From assembly GCF_900104775.1 (NCBI RefSeq), contig NZ_FNSA01000003.1, positions 4,216,001 through 4,280,000 on the forward strand: 64,000 bases of DNA, given 5' to 3'. Position numbers and translations under genes: made by a program. The notes beneath the pieces were generated by a model that saw only the letters and a list, made by a program, of their open reading frames with translations, made no database searches and had not been told where the DNA came from. Position 1 is the first letter of the stretch; every line of letters begins with the position of its first letter. Positions 52,476-60,211 of the stretch are shown here, one piece after another. The stretch is from Tsukamurella tyrosinosolvens. Lineage in GTDB: Bacteria; Actinomycetota; Actinomycetes; Mycobacteriales; Mycobacteriaceae.

Positions 52476-52856
52476 ATGAACACCGCACTGTGGATCATCA
52501 CCGCCGTCCTGGCCCTCGGTTTCACCGCCGGCGGCCTGGCTCTGCTCGCGCTCCCCCGCGATCGGTACCGGGCCCTCGGCGCGAACCAGCACTGGGTGGA
52601 CGACTTCGGCGACGGGCACCTGAAGGCGATCGGCGCGATCAAGCTGACCGGCGGGCTGGGGTTGATCCTGCCGGCCGTCACCGGGGTGGCGACGGTGCTG
52701 TCGCCGCTCGCCGCGTGCGGACTCGCCCTGTTCATGGCGGGTGCGGCGACCACGCGACTCCGTCGCGACGAATGGGCGTACATGGCCGGCGACGTCGTCT
52801 TCATCGCCGCGTTCGCGTTCGTGGCGTGGGGCCGGTTCGCGCTCGCCCCGTACTGA
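52476..52856 (+). CDS. DoxX/DUF4267-like small membrane protein
   Basis: A 126-residue protein with four membrane helices (WIITAVLALGFTAGGLALLAL, IGAIKLTGGLGLILPAV, VLSPLAACGLALFMAGA, GDVVFIAAFAFVAWGRF). The LKAIGAIKLTGGLGLILP block is typical of DoxX-like proteins. Divergent from the ECF sigma gene, so probably its target. Confidence 0.8.
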   Translation: MNTALWIITAVLALGFTAGGLALLALPRDRYRALGANQHWVDDFGDGHLKAIGAIKLTGGLGLILPAVTGVATVLSPLAACGLALFMAGAATTRLRRDEWAYMAGDVVFIAAFAFVAWGRFALAPY

Positions 52857-52860
52857 CCCG

Positions 52861-52896
52861 TTGACGGACCAATACGTAAGTAGTAACTTACGTATT
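52861..52896 (+). promoter_or_regulatory. promoter and ArsR operator (26-bp inverted repeat) ending at the start codon
   Basis: -35 TTGACG (52861-52866), 17-bp spacer, -10 TAACTT (52884-52889), GTG at 52897. AATACGTAAGT (52871-52881) and ACTTACGTATT (52886-52896) are 11-bp perfect inverted arms with a 4-bp centre. The palindrome covers the spacer, -10 and transcription start, so binding would block polymerase directly. Confidence 0.9.
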
Positions 52897-53226
52897 GTGT
52901 CCGTCGCAGCCGACCCCTGGTCCGCCCTCGCCGATCCCACCCGGCGAACGGTCTTCGCCCGCGTGGCGGCCGGGCCGTGTTCGGTCACCGAGATCGCGCG
53001 CGACCTGCCTGTCAGCCGGCCCGCCGTCTCGCAGCACCTCCGCGTCCTCCTCGACGCGCATCTCGTCGACGTGCGTAAGCAGGGCCGCGAACGCCTCTAC
53101 CGGCCCCGGCCCGACGGGCTGGCCGCGATGCGCCGCGAGCTCGAGGGCTACTGGACGCAGACGCTGACCACGTTCAAGCACCTGGCCGAACAGGCCTACG
53201 CCGAAGAAGGGAACCCACCGTCATGA
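52897..53226 (+). CDS. ArsR-family transcriptional repressor
   Basis: A 109-residue winged-helix repressor from GTG 52897 (probably leaderless). ADPTRRTVFARVAAGPCSVTEIARDLPVSRPAVSQHLRVLLDAHLVDVRKQGRERLY is the full DNA-binding domain; there is no Cys metal site, so the signal is not a metal. Overlaps the SRPBCC gene by ATGA. This ArsR + AHSA1/SRPBCC pairing is common in actinobacteria. Autorepression through the palindrome before its start is very likely. Confidence 0.92.
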   Translation: MSVAADPWSALADPTRRTVFARVAAGPCSVTEIARDLPVSRPAVSQHLRVLLDAHLVDVRKQGRERLYRPRPDGLAAMRRELEGYWTQTLTTFKHLAEQAYAEEGNPPS

Positions 53227-53717
53227 GCGCCGCATCGCCCGCCCCCACCGCATTGCAGGTCGACATCGTGGTCGACGTGCCGATCGACTTCGCGTATCGC
53301 GTCTTCACCGAGCGCTTCGACGAGATCAAGCCGCGCGAGCACAACCTGCTCGCCGTGCCGATCGAGCGGACCGTGCTCGAACCGCACGCCGGCGGCACGG
53401 TCTACGACGTGGGGACGGACGGCACCGTCTGCACCTGGGCGCGCGTGCTCGCCTGCGACCCGCCGCACTCACTGACGATCAGCTGGGACATCAGCCCGCA
53501 GTGGCGGATCGAGGCCGATCCGGGGCGGACCAGCGAGGTCGAGATCCGCTTCGTCGCGGAGACGCCGGCGCGCACCCGCGTCGAGATCGAGCACCGGCAC
53601 CTCGACCGCCACGGTGAGGGCTGGGAGCAGGCATCCGCCGGGATCGGTGGAGCCAACGGCTGGCCGCTGTACCTCGACCGCTTCCGCGCGGTCGCCGAGG
53701 GCGCCGCCGGCCGGTAG
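53223..53717 (+). CDS. SRPBCC/AHSA1-like small-ligand-binding protein
   Basis: A 164-residue protein, co-translated with the ArsR gene. VDIVVDVPIDFAYRVFTERFDEIKP, EPHAGGTVYDVGTDGTVCTWARVLACDPPHSLTISWDI and the C-terminal helix WPLYLDRFRAVAEG show the Bet v1-like fold of the AHSA1 group. Ligand unknown; it may bind or sense the same inducer as the repressor. Confidence 0.88.
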   Translation: MSAASPAPTALQVDIVVDVPIDFAYRVFTERFDEIKPREHNLLAVPIERTVLEPHAGGTVYDVGTDGTVCTWARVLACDPPHSLTISWDISPQWRIEADPGRTSEVEIRFVAETPARTRVEIEHRHLDRHGEGWEQASAGIGGANGWPLYLDRFRAVAEGAAGR

Positions 53718-53729
53718 GTGTCCCGTGCT

Positions 53730-54344
53730 TCAGGATGTCGAGTTCTGGTGCCGTGGACGTGCTCCTGTGCACGTCGACGCGTCCTGAGGTCGAATTCCTG
53801 AGCCACCGAGGTCGGTGACGGCCCGCGCGACCAGCTCCGCGCGGCGCTGCGGGGTGCGGGCTTTGAGCAGCGTGAGGATCACGGCGTAGCGGTCGGACCG
53901 GCTCATCGCGTCGAAGGCCGCCGCGGCGCCGGGGGTCTCGGCCAGCGCCGCGGCAAGGTCCGGCGGGGTCTCCGCGGTGCGTTGGGACTCGTAGGCGGCG
54001 TCCCACCGACCGTCCGCCCGCGCTGCGTCGCGCTGCGCGTAGCCCGCCGGCCGCACCCTCCCCGCGGCCGCGAGCGCCTCGAACTTCTCCACGTTGATCC
54101 GCGACCAGGCACTGGTGCGTCGCCGCGGCGAGTACCGCTGCAGGAAGGAGTCGGCGTCGTTCGACTTCCGCTGCCCGTCGATCCACCCGAAGCAGAGCGC
54201 CGCATCCAGCGCGTCCCCGATCGTCAGCCCCGGCACCGTGGATCCGCGTCGCGCGATCCGCAGCCACGCCTCCGGCGCGGTGTCGTGGTGGTGCTGCAGC
54301 CAGGCTTCCCACTCGTCGCAGGTGGCGAAGGCCATTACACCCAT
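53730..54344 (-). CDS. YdeI/OmpD-associated family protein
   Basis: A 204-residue protein (ATG 54344 or 54335). FATCDEWEAWLQHHHDTAPEAWLRIARR, DALDAALCFGWIDGQRKS and FLQRYSPRRRTSAWSRINVEKFEAL are the YdeI family blocks. Role unknown, linked in some bacteria to peptide resistance. The last ~20 residues are coded by a stretch that also contains a 7-bp-arm hairpin (53756-53775), so the native C-terminus may be slightly shorter. Confidence 0.8.
   Translation of the reverse strand: MGVMAFATCDEWEAWLQHHHDTAPEAWLRIARRGSTVPGLTIGDALDAALCFGWIDGQRKSNDADSFLQRYSPRRRTSAWSRINVEKFEALAAAGRVRPAGYAQRDAARADGRWDAAYESQRTAETPPDLAAALAETPGAAAAFDAMSRSDRYAVILTLLKARTPQRRAELVARAVTDLGGSGIRPQDASTCTGARPRHQNSTS
53756..53775. 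terminator. hairpin between convergent SRPBCC and YdeI genes
   Basis: GACGTGC (53756-53762) pairs with GCACGTC (53769-53775) around TCCTGT, 39 bp past the SRPBCC stop. Weak, no T-tract. Confidence 0.4.
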
Positions 54345-54433
54345 GAGAATTCCCCATCTCGGCGAATCGCAGCGATTCGGTTCGAGCGACGAAACCTGTC
54401 AGTCGTGATCGCGAGAATGACGATAGGCGCGAG

Positions 54434-54506
54434 TGCCCCCCGTGGGACTCGAACCCACAACCAGCCGATTAAAAGTCGGATGCTCTGCCAATTGAGCTAG
54501 GGGGGC
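54434..54506 (-). tRNA. tRNA-Lys (TTT)
   Basis: A 73-nt cloverleaf with anticodon loop CTTTTAA (anticodon TTT), T-loop GGTTCGAGTCC and acceptor GCCCCCC/GGGGGGC, discriminator A. TACTCT on the minus strand (54520-54515) is a likely -10 box, lying inside the 5' end of the divergent HNH gene region. Confidence 0.95.
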
Positions 54507-54557
54507 GCGATGCGAGAGTACCAGTGGCCCCGCGGACGCCATGAATACGAGGCCACC

Positions 54558-55196
54558 GTGAACAACACCCAGGTTTGCGTCGAATGTCACCGCGAGCTTC
54601 CCCTCTCCGACTTCTACCGGCGCAAGGGCCGAACCAGGCCGTACCGCTTCTGCCGACAATGCCAGTCGGCGCGCACCCGGGCGTATCGCCGAGCCAAACC
54701 CGACGTCGGCGCTGCGGACCGCGCACGACGAGCACGGGCCCGGGATCCTGAGCGGTTCGCGGAGAAGGATCGCCTCCGTGCCCAGTCCGACCTGTTCAAG
54801 GAGAAGCGTCGCCGCCGGGCGGTCGAGCAGTCCACCTACTACAAGAAGTGGTACGCCATCAACCGAGAACATGTGCTCGCGTTGCACCGTGCCTACCGCG
54901 GTGATCCAACGATGCTCGCGACTCTCAATGCCCGCAAGCAGGCTTGGTACGCCGCGCACCCCGAGAATCGGCGGCGAGAACGCCACCGGCGCGCTGCACG
55001 GTTGCGCAGCGCTGCAGCGGTGCCGTTCACAGGCGACCTGCTCAACGAACGGATGTCCCTCTGGTCAGGATGCTGGATGTGTGGCGAGCCCTTCACTGCT
55101 CACCGAATTCGCACCGTCGATCACGTGAAGCCGCTGTCGAAAGGCGGGCCGGACATGCTGGCGAATCTCCGGCCCGCCTGCAAGTCCTGCAACTGA
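54558..55196 (+). pseudogene. HNH endonuclease, apparently truncated by a nonsense codon
   Basis: A 212-residue frame from GTG 54558 with GAGG upstream (ATG 54510 is possible but overlaps the tRNA-Lys promoter). An N-terminal zinc-ribbon (CVECHRELPLSDFY...FCRQC), a basic helical middle and an HNH domain with C172/C175, D188-H189 (TVDHVKPLSKGG) and C208/C211 are present. The frame stops at CKSCN-TGA, and the codons after the TGA read R-K-G-D-R-W. HNH proteins normally continue CN-x-RKG, so the TGA looks like a point mutation of one codon at the end of the domain. Adjacent tRNA-Lys suggests a remnant of a mobile element. Confidence 0.65.
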
Positions 55197-55251
55197 CGCA
55201 AGGGCGACCGATGGCCGTTCCCTCACCAATCCGCAGGCCTTTGCGGACCCG

Positions 55252-55668
55252 TCAGTTCGATGCCGCGTTGACCATCCAGTGCACGCCGAAGCCGTCGATG
55301 CACATGCCGAAGGTGTCGCCCCACGGCGCCTGCACGAACGGGACGGTGACGGAGCCGCTGGCGGACAGCTTCTCCCACCACCCGGTGAGCTTCGCGAGGT
55401 CGTCACCCGAGAGGGAGACGGAGATGTCGTCACCGACGTTCCGCGGCATCCTCGCCGGCGTATCGGCGCACATGAGGGTGAATCCGTCCGACGTGGTGAG
55501 CTGGCCGTGCATCACCTTGGTGGCGTCGTTCGGGTCGGAGAGCATCTCGGGCGGCATGCCCTCGAAGGTCGAGATCTCGAGCTCGCCACCGAAGACGTCC
55601 CGGTAGAACTCGAGCGCCTCGCGGGCGTTGTCGGAGAAGCTGATGTAGGGGTTCAGGCGTACGGTCAT
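55252..55668 (-). CDS. VOC (PhnB-like glyoxalase-fold) protein
   Basis: A 138-residue protein from ATG 55668. LNPYISFSDNAREALEFYRDVFGGELEISTFEGM and the C-terminal PWGDTFGMCIDGFGVHWMVN are the PhnB/YjdN-type vicinal-oxygen-chelate blocks. Metal-binding residues are only partly conserved (HGQL, end HWMV). Ligand unknown. Confidence 0.88.
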   Translation of the reverse strand: MTVRLNPYISFSDNAREALEFYRDVFGGELEISTFEGMPPEMLSDPNDATKVMHGQLTTSDGFTLMCADTPARMPRNVGDDISVSLSGDDLAKLTGWWEKLSASGSVTVPFVQAPWGDTFGMCIDGFGVHWMVNAASN

Positions 55669-55768
55669 GCCCCTGATTCTGCTCCCGCCGACCGACGAGT
55701 TCATACAGTTCGTCCAGCGGATTCCGCCCGTTCACCCCCGCGACCGCCCCCGCGGGCAGCCTGGCGGA

Positions 55769-56992
55769 ATGCAGCCGATGCACATCGTTCAGCTGGCGAA
55801 CTTCTACGGGCCCCGTTCCGGCGGCCTGCGCACCGCCGTGGACCAGTTGGGCGCGGGCTACGTCGACCGCGGGCACGCCGTCACGCTGGTGGTCGCCGGC
55901 CGCGCGCGGCGCGACGAGGTGCTCGACTCCGGCGTCCGCCGCATCACGGTCCCGGGCCGCAAGTTCTTCAAGGTCGAGGGCTACCGGGCCGCCAGCCCGG
56001 TGCTCATCCGCCGCCTGCTCCCGACGCTCGGCGCCGACAGTCTGGAGGTCTCCGACCGCCTCACGCTGCGCGGGATGGGCCCGTGGGCCAAGGCCCACGG
56101 CATCGGCTCGATCATGATCAGCCACGAGCGCCTGGACCGGATGATCGAGCTGGGGGCACCCGCGGGCGTGGCGACCTGGGCCGCCGACGTCGCGAACCTC
56201 GGCACGGCCCGCAGCTACGACACCGTCGTCTGCACCACCGCCTTCGCCGGCGAGGAGTTCGCCCGCGTGCAGGCGCCCAACGTCGAGACCGTCCCGCTCG
56301 GCGTCGACCTCGCGACCTTCCGCCCCGACCGCGCCACGCCCCGGGCCCGGCAACGTTGGTCCGACGGTGCCGACGTCCTCCTCGTGCAGTCCTGCCGGCT
56401 GTCGATGGAGAAGCACCCGGCGCGCGGCATCGAGGTCGTGCGGGCCCTCGTCGCCGACGGGGTGCGGGCCCGCCTCGTGATCGCGGGCGACGGCGCCATG
56501 GCCGACGAGCTGCAGCGGCAGGCCCAGGGCCTCCCGGTCGAATTCACCGGTCACCTCGCGGACCGCGACGACCTGGCCGACCTGCTCGCGACCGCGGACG
56601 TCGCGATCTGCCCCGGGCCGCACGAGACCTTCGGGCTCAGCGCGATGGAGGCGCTCGCCTCCGGGACTCCGATCGTGGTGTCGCGCAACAGCGCCCTCGC
56701 CGACGTCACCCGTGACGGCTGCGGGCTCCCCGCCGCGGACACGGGGGCGGCGTTCGCCGCGGCCGTGCGGTCGGTCCTGGGCGGCGACCACGGCGCGGCG
56801 GCGCGGGCGTGCGCCGAGCAGTACACCTGGGACCGCGCGGTGGACGCCATGCTGGTCCTGCACCGCGCGACGGCCCAGCGGCGGATGTTCCTGCGCGCCG
56901 GGCGATCAGCGCAGCCGGTCGCCCGACTCCGCGTGGAAGAACAGCGCCTGCTCCGTCGCCGGGACCAGGCCGGTCTGCTCGCCGGCTCGTAG
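55769..56992 (+). CDS. GT4 glycosyltransferase (PimB/MgtA-like mannosyltransferase)
   Basis: A 407-residue GT-B enzyme from ATG 55769. FYGPRSGGLRTAVDQLG is the N-terminal acceptor loop, SCRLSMEKHPARGIEVV the nucleotide-sugar site, and E286-x7-E294 (HETFGLSAMEA) the GT4 signature. It most resembles the mycobacterial GDP-mannose-dependent MgtA/PimB' enzymes of lipomannan-type glycolipid synthesis. The last 29 codons overlap the convergent ugpC gene (87 bp), which is unusual and could mean that the annotated C-terminus is an extension. Confidence 0.85.
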   Translation: MQPMHIVQLANFYGPRSGGLRTAVDQLGAGYVDRGHAVTLVVAGRARRDEVLDSGVRRITVPGRKFFKVEGYRAASPVLIRRLLPTLGADSLEVSDRLTLRGMGPWAKAHGIGSIMISHERLDRMIELGAPAGVATWAADVANLGTARSYDTVVCTTAFAGEEFARVQAPNVETVPLGVDLATFRPDRATPRARQRWSDGADVLLVQSCRLSMEKHPARGIEVVRALVADGVRARLVIAGDGAMADELQRQAQGLPVEFTGHLADRDDLADLLATADVAICPGPHETFGLSAMEALASGTPIVVSRNSALADVTRDGCGLPAADTGAAFAAAVRSVLGGDHGAAARACAEQYTWDRAVDAMLVLHRATAQRRMFLRAGRSAQPVARLRVEEQRLLRRRDQAGLLAGS

Positions 56993-57976
56993 CGTCGTCG
57001 CGCGGTCGGCGCGCGCCACGACGGGCTTGTCCTGCCCGTCGACGGTCACGTAGACGAGAGCCTCGGCGCCGAGCTCCTCCACCAGCGCGACGGTGCCCTC
57101 CGCCGCGCCCGGCGTACCCGCCGGGACGATCTCCAGCCCCTCGGGCCGCAGGCCGACGGTCACCGTCGCACCGGATTCGACGGTGCGGGGCACCGGCACC
57201 ACGGCACCCGCGAGGTCGGCGCCCGCGTCGGTGCGCGGCACCGTCAGCAGGTTCATGCCGGGCGAGCCGAGGAAGCCCGCGACGAAGGTGTTGACCGGGT
57301 CGTCGTAGAGCTCGCGGGGCGGCGCGACCTGTTGCAGCAGACCGTCCTTGAGTACCGCGACGCGGTCGCCCATGGTCATGGCCTCCACCTGGTCGTGCGT
57401 CACGTACAGCGTGGTGACGCCGAGCCGTCGCTGCAGCGCGGAGATCTGCGACCGGGTCGAGACCCGCAGCCGCGCATCGAGGTTGGACAGGGGCTCGTCC
57501 ATCGCGAAGACCTTGGGGTGGCGCACGATGGCGCGGCCCATGGCGACGCGCTGGCGCTGCCCGCCCGAGAGCCGCGCGGGCTTGCGGTCGAGCAGCGGTT
57601 CCAGCTCCAGCATCGCGGCGGCCTCGGCCACCTGCTTCGCCGTGTCCTCCTTGGAGACGCCGGCGTTGCGCAGCGCGAAGCCCATGTTCTGCGCCACCGT
57701 CATGTTCGGGTAGAGCGCGTAGTTCTGGAAGACCATGGCCACGTCGCGCTTCTTCGGCGAGACCGCCGTGACGTCCACGTCGTCGATGAGGATCCGCCCC
57801 TCGGTGACCGCCTCGAGCCCGGCCAGCGCCCGCAGGCTGGTGGACTTGCCGCAGCCCGACGGACCGACCAGCACGACGAACTCGCCGTCGGCGATGTCCA
57901 GATCGAGCGAGCTGACCGAGGGCCGCTCGGCGCCCGGGTACTGGACGGTCGCACCGTCGAAACGCACCGTTGCCAT
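56906..57976 (-). CDS. ugpC: ABC transporter ATPase of a glycerophosphodiester/sugar importer
   Basis: A 356-residue MalK/UgpC-type ATPase. Walker A GPSGCGKST at 38-46, Q-loop FQNYALYPNMTV, signature LSGGQRQR, Walker B VFAMDEPLSNLD, switch THDQVEAM, then a C-terminal OB-fold regulatory domain (VPRTVESGATVTVGLRPEGLEIV). Last gene of ugpAEBC in the order of M. tuberculosis Rv2835c-Rv2832c. Confidence 0.9.
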   Translation of the reverse strand: MATVRFDGATVQYPGAERPSVSSLDLDIADGEFVVLVGPSGCGKSTSLRALAGLEAVTEGRILIDDVDVTAVSPKKRDVAMVFQNYALYPNMTVAQNMGFALRNAGVSKEDTAKQVAEAAAMLELEPLLDRKPARLSGGQRQRVAMGRAIVRHPKVFAMDEPLSNLDARLRVSTRSQISALQRRLGVTTLYVTHDQVEAMTMGDRVAVLKDGLLQQVAPPRELYDDPVNTFVAGFLGSPGMNLLTVPRTDAGADLAGAVVPVPRTVESGATVTVGLRPEGLEIVPAGTPGAAEGTVALVEELGAEALVYVTVDGQDKPVVARADRATTLRAGEQTGLVPATEQALFFHAESGDRLR

Positions 57977-58022
57977 GGTCTTCCTTGACTCCTAGTTCCT
58001 ACGAAACCGACTGCCGCCGGGA

Positions 58023-59339
58023 TTACTTCGGCAGCTTGGGCTTGATCTGCGAGTCGATCTTGCCCTGGATGGTCTTCTGCAGCGCACCGAGCACGGCCGC
58101 GGTGTCGCCACCGGTCGCGATCTGCTGCAGCGCCCGGCCGATGTCCTCGCCGCCGCCCGGCACGAAGACGCGGGCGTTGTCCTGGCTGCGGGTCAACGGG
58201 AGCTGCTTGACAGCCGTGCCGAAGTTCGGGTTCTTCTCGATGAAGGCCTTCATCGACGGCTCGTCGACGGCGGCCTTGCGCACCGGCATGTAGCCCGTGG
58301 CCTGCGAGAACTTCGACGTGTTCGCCGTGTTGGTGAGGAACTCGATGAACTTCACCGCCGCGGCCTTGCGCTCGGCCGAGATGCCCTCGGCCACTGCGAC
58401 GCCCGCGCCGCCGGTGGGGCACGACTTGCCGGCGGGGCCGGGCAGGAAGGCGGTGCCGAGGTCGAACTTGGCGGTGGTGGTGATCGTCTTGAGGGAGCCG
58501 GTGGACTGCAGGGTGACCGCGGCCAGGCCCGCACCGAAGTCGTTCTCGGGGGTGGTGGCGAGGCGGCCCCACTTGCCGATGACGTCCTTGAGCTGGTTCG
58601 CCGCGGCGATCGACTCCGGGGTGGTGAACTTCAGGTCCCAGCCGTCGGAGTAGGCGCCGCCCTTGGACCAGTTCCAGCCCTCGAAGACCCAGTCGATGTA
58701 GTTCTCGCCGTCGGCGATGACGATGGCCTTCTTGTCGCCGCCGATGGCCTCCTGGATGCGGGGCGCCCACTGCGCGAACTCGTCCCAGTCCTTGGGGCCG
58801 CGGTCCTCGAGGCCGGCCTTCTTCCACACGTCCTTGTTGTAGTAGAACAGCGGCGTCGAGCGGGCGAAGGGCACCGCGTAGTGCTTGCCCTCGAACTTCG
58901 TGTCGGCGAGCAGGGAGTCGACGTACTCCTCCGGCTTAAGACCGGCGCCCGCGAACAGGTCGTCGAGCGGGGCGATCTGCTTGTTCAGCGCGAAGTTGAA
59001 CCAGGTGACGTCGGAGACGACGATGATGTCGGCCTTGTCGCCGCCGGAGAGCGAGGTCTGGAACTTCTGGGCGACCTGCTCGTAGTTCTTGCCGCCGTCG
59101 AGCAGCTCCACCTTGATGCCGGGGTTGGCCTTCTGGAACTCGTCGATCAGCGCCTGCTCGGTGGCCTTCGAGCTGCCGGGGTGGTTGCTGAGGAAGCGCA
59201 GCGTGATGTCGCCGCCGCCCCCGCCGCTGCCCGAGTTCGACGAGCCGCCGCCCGAACCCGAGCCCGCGCACGCCGCCGCCACCGCCGCGGTCGCCGCGAG
59301 GCCGGTGACGAGGAATCCGCGCCGTGTGAAGTCGCCCAT
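58023..59339 (-). CDS. ugpB: solute-binding lipoprotein of the Ugp importer
   Basis: A 438-residue substrate-binding protein from ATG 59339. The start TRRGFLVTGLAATAAVAAAC is a twin-arginine-like lipoprotein signal with a lipobox Cys, then a Gly/Ser linker. The mature part has type-1 extracellular solute-binding blocks (TLRFLSNHPGSS, FQKANPGIKVELLDGG, YAVPFARSTPLFYYNKDVWKKAG). In M. tuberculosis UgpB binds glycerophosphocholine. The intact Trp/Asp-rich pocket (ENYIDWVFEGWNWS) fits that but is not proof. Confidence 0.85.
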   Translation of the reverse strand: MGDFTRRGFLVTGLAATAAVAAACAGSGSGGGSSNSGSGGGGGDITLRFLSNHPGSSKATEQALIDEFQKANPGIKVELLDGGKNYEQVAQKFQTSLSGGDKADIIVVSDVTWFNFALNKQIAPLDDLFAGAGLKPEEYVDSLLADTKFEGKHYAVPFARSTPLFYYNKDVWKKAGLEDRGPKDWDEFAQWAPRIQEAIGGDKKAIVIADGENYIDWVFEGWNWSKGGAYSDGWDLKFTTPESIAAANQLKDVIGKWGRLATTPENDFGAGLAAVTLQSTGSLKTITTTAKFDLGTAFLPGPAGKSCPTGGAGVAVAEGISAERKAAAVKFIEFLTNTANTSKFSQATGYMPVRKAAVDEPSMKAFIEKNPNFGTAVKQLPLTRSQDNARVFVPGGGEDIGRALQQIATGGDTAAVLGALQKTIQGKIDSQIKPKLPK

Positions 59340-59377
59340 GAGTTTCTCCCTTGGTGTTTCTTCTGTGGTGGTCCCGG

Positions 59378-60211
59378 TCAGCCCTTGACGGCGCCGGAGG
59401 TGAGGCCCTTGATCATCTGCCGCTGGAGGATCAGGAAGACGATGAGCATCGGCAGCGCCGTGAGCAGGGTGGCCGCCATGACGGGCCCCCAGTTCACCCC
59501 CTGCTCGGTGTTCTGGAGCAGGGTGAGTCCGACGGGCAGCGGCGCGACGGCGGCGTTGTCCGACATGAGAAACGGCCAGAGGTACTCGTTCCACTCGTTC
59601 ACCAGCGTGATGACCGCGAAGGCCACCATCGTCGGAATCGAGACGGGCAGGATCACCCGGAACAGCAGCCGCAGGTGCCCGGCCCCGTCCATGCGCGCCG
59701 CCTCCACGATCTCTTTCGGCAGCGAGAGGAAGTGGTTGCGCATGAGGAAGGTGCCGAACGCGACGCCCGCCAGCGGCAGGATGATGCCGACGAACGTGTT
59801 GCGGTAGTCCGCCATCAGCGCGTAGTTCGAGATCACCGTGATCTGGTTGGGCACCATGAGCGCCGCGATCACCACGAGGAAGAGCAGCTTCTTGAACGGG
59901 AAGCGCAGGAAGACCAGCGCGTACGCGGTGCTCACGCCGAGCACGAACTTGATCGCCCCGGTGACGAGCGTGATGATCGCCGAGTTCCGCAGGTACTGCC
60001 AGTACGGGATCTCCTGCGTCACGTAGCTGTAGTTCTCCGGGTACCAGGTCGGCGGCCACCACGTCGCGGGCGAGACGAAGATGTCCGGCCGGTCCTTGAA
60101 CGAGGTGATCACGATGAAGTAGACGGGCACCGCCACGAGCAGCAGCGTGCCCGCCATGCCGAGGTAGCCGAGCACCTTCATTCCGGTGTTGCCCGTGGGC
60201 GATCCGCTCAC
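59378..60211 (-). CDS. ugpE: Ugp importer permease
   Basis: A 277-residue inner-membrane permease from GTG 60211, overlapping the ugpA stop by GTGA. Six membrane segments; EAA loop EAARMDGAGHLRLLFRVILP contacts UgpC. Forms the channel with UgpA. Confidence 0.9.
   Translation of the reverse strand: MSGSPTGNTGMKVLGYLGMAGTLLLVAVPVYFIVITSFKDRPDIFVSPATWWPPTWYPENYSYVTQEIPYWQYLRNSAIITLVTGAIKFVLGVSTAYALVFLRFPFKKLLFLVVIAALMVPNQITVISNYALMADYRNTFVGIILPLAGVAFGTFLMRNHFLSLPKEIVEAARMDGAGHLRLLFRVILPVSIPTMVAFAVITLVNEWNEYLWPFLMSDNAAVAPLPVGLTLLQNTEQGVNWGPVMAATLLTALPMLIVFLILQRQMIKGLTSGAVKG

Noticed and set aside
52397-52988. Upstream extension of the ECF sigma factor frame
   Set aside because: It is antisense to the DoxX-like gene; sigma region 2 homology begins at ATG 52397.
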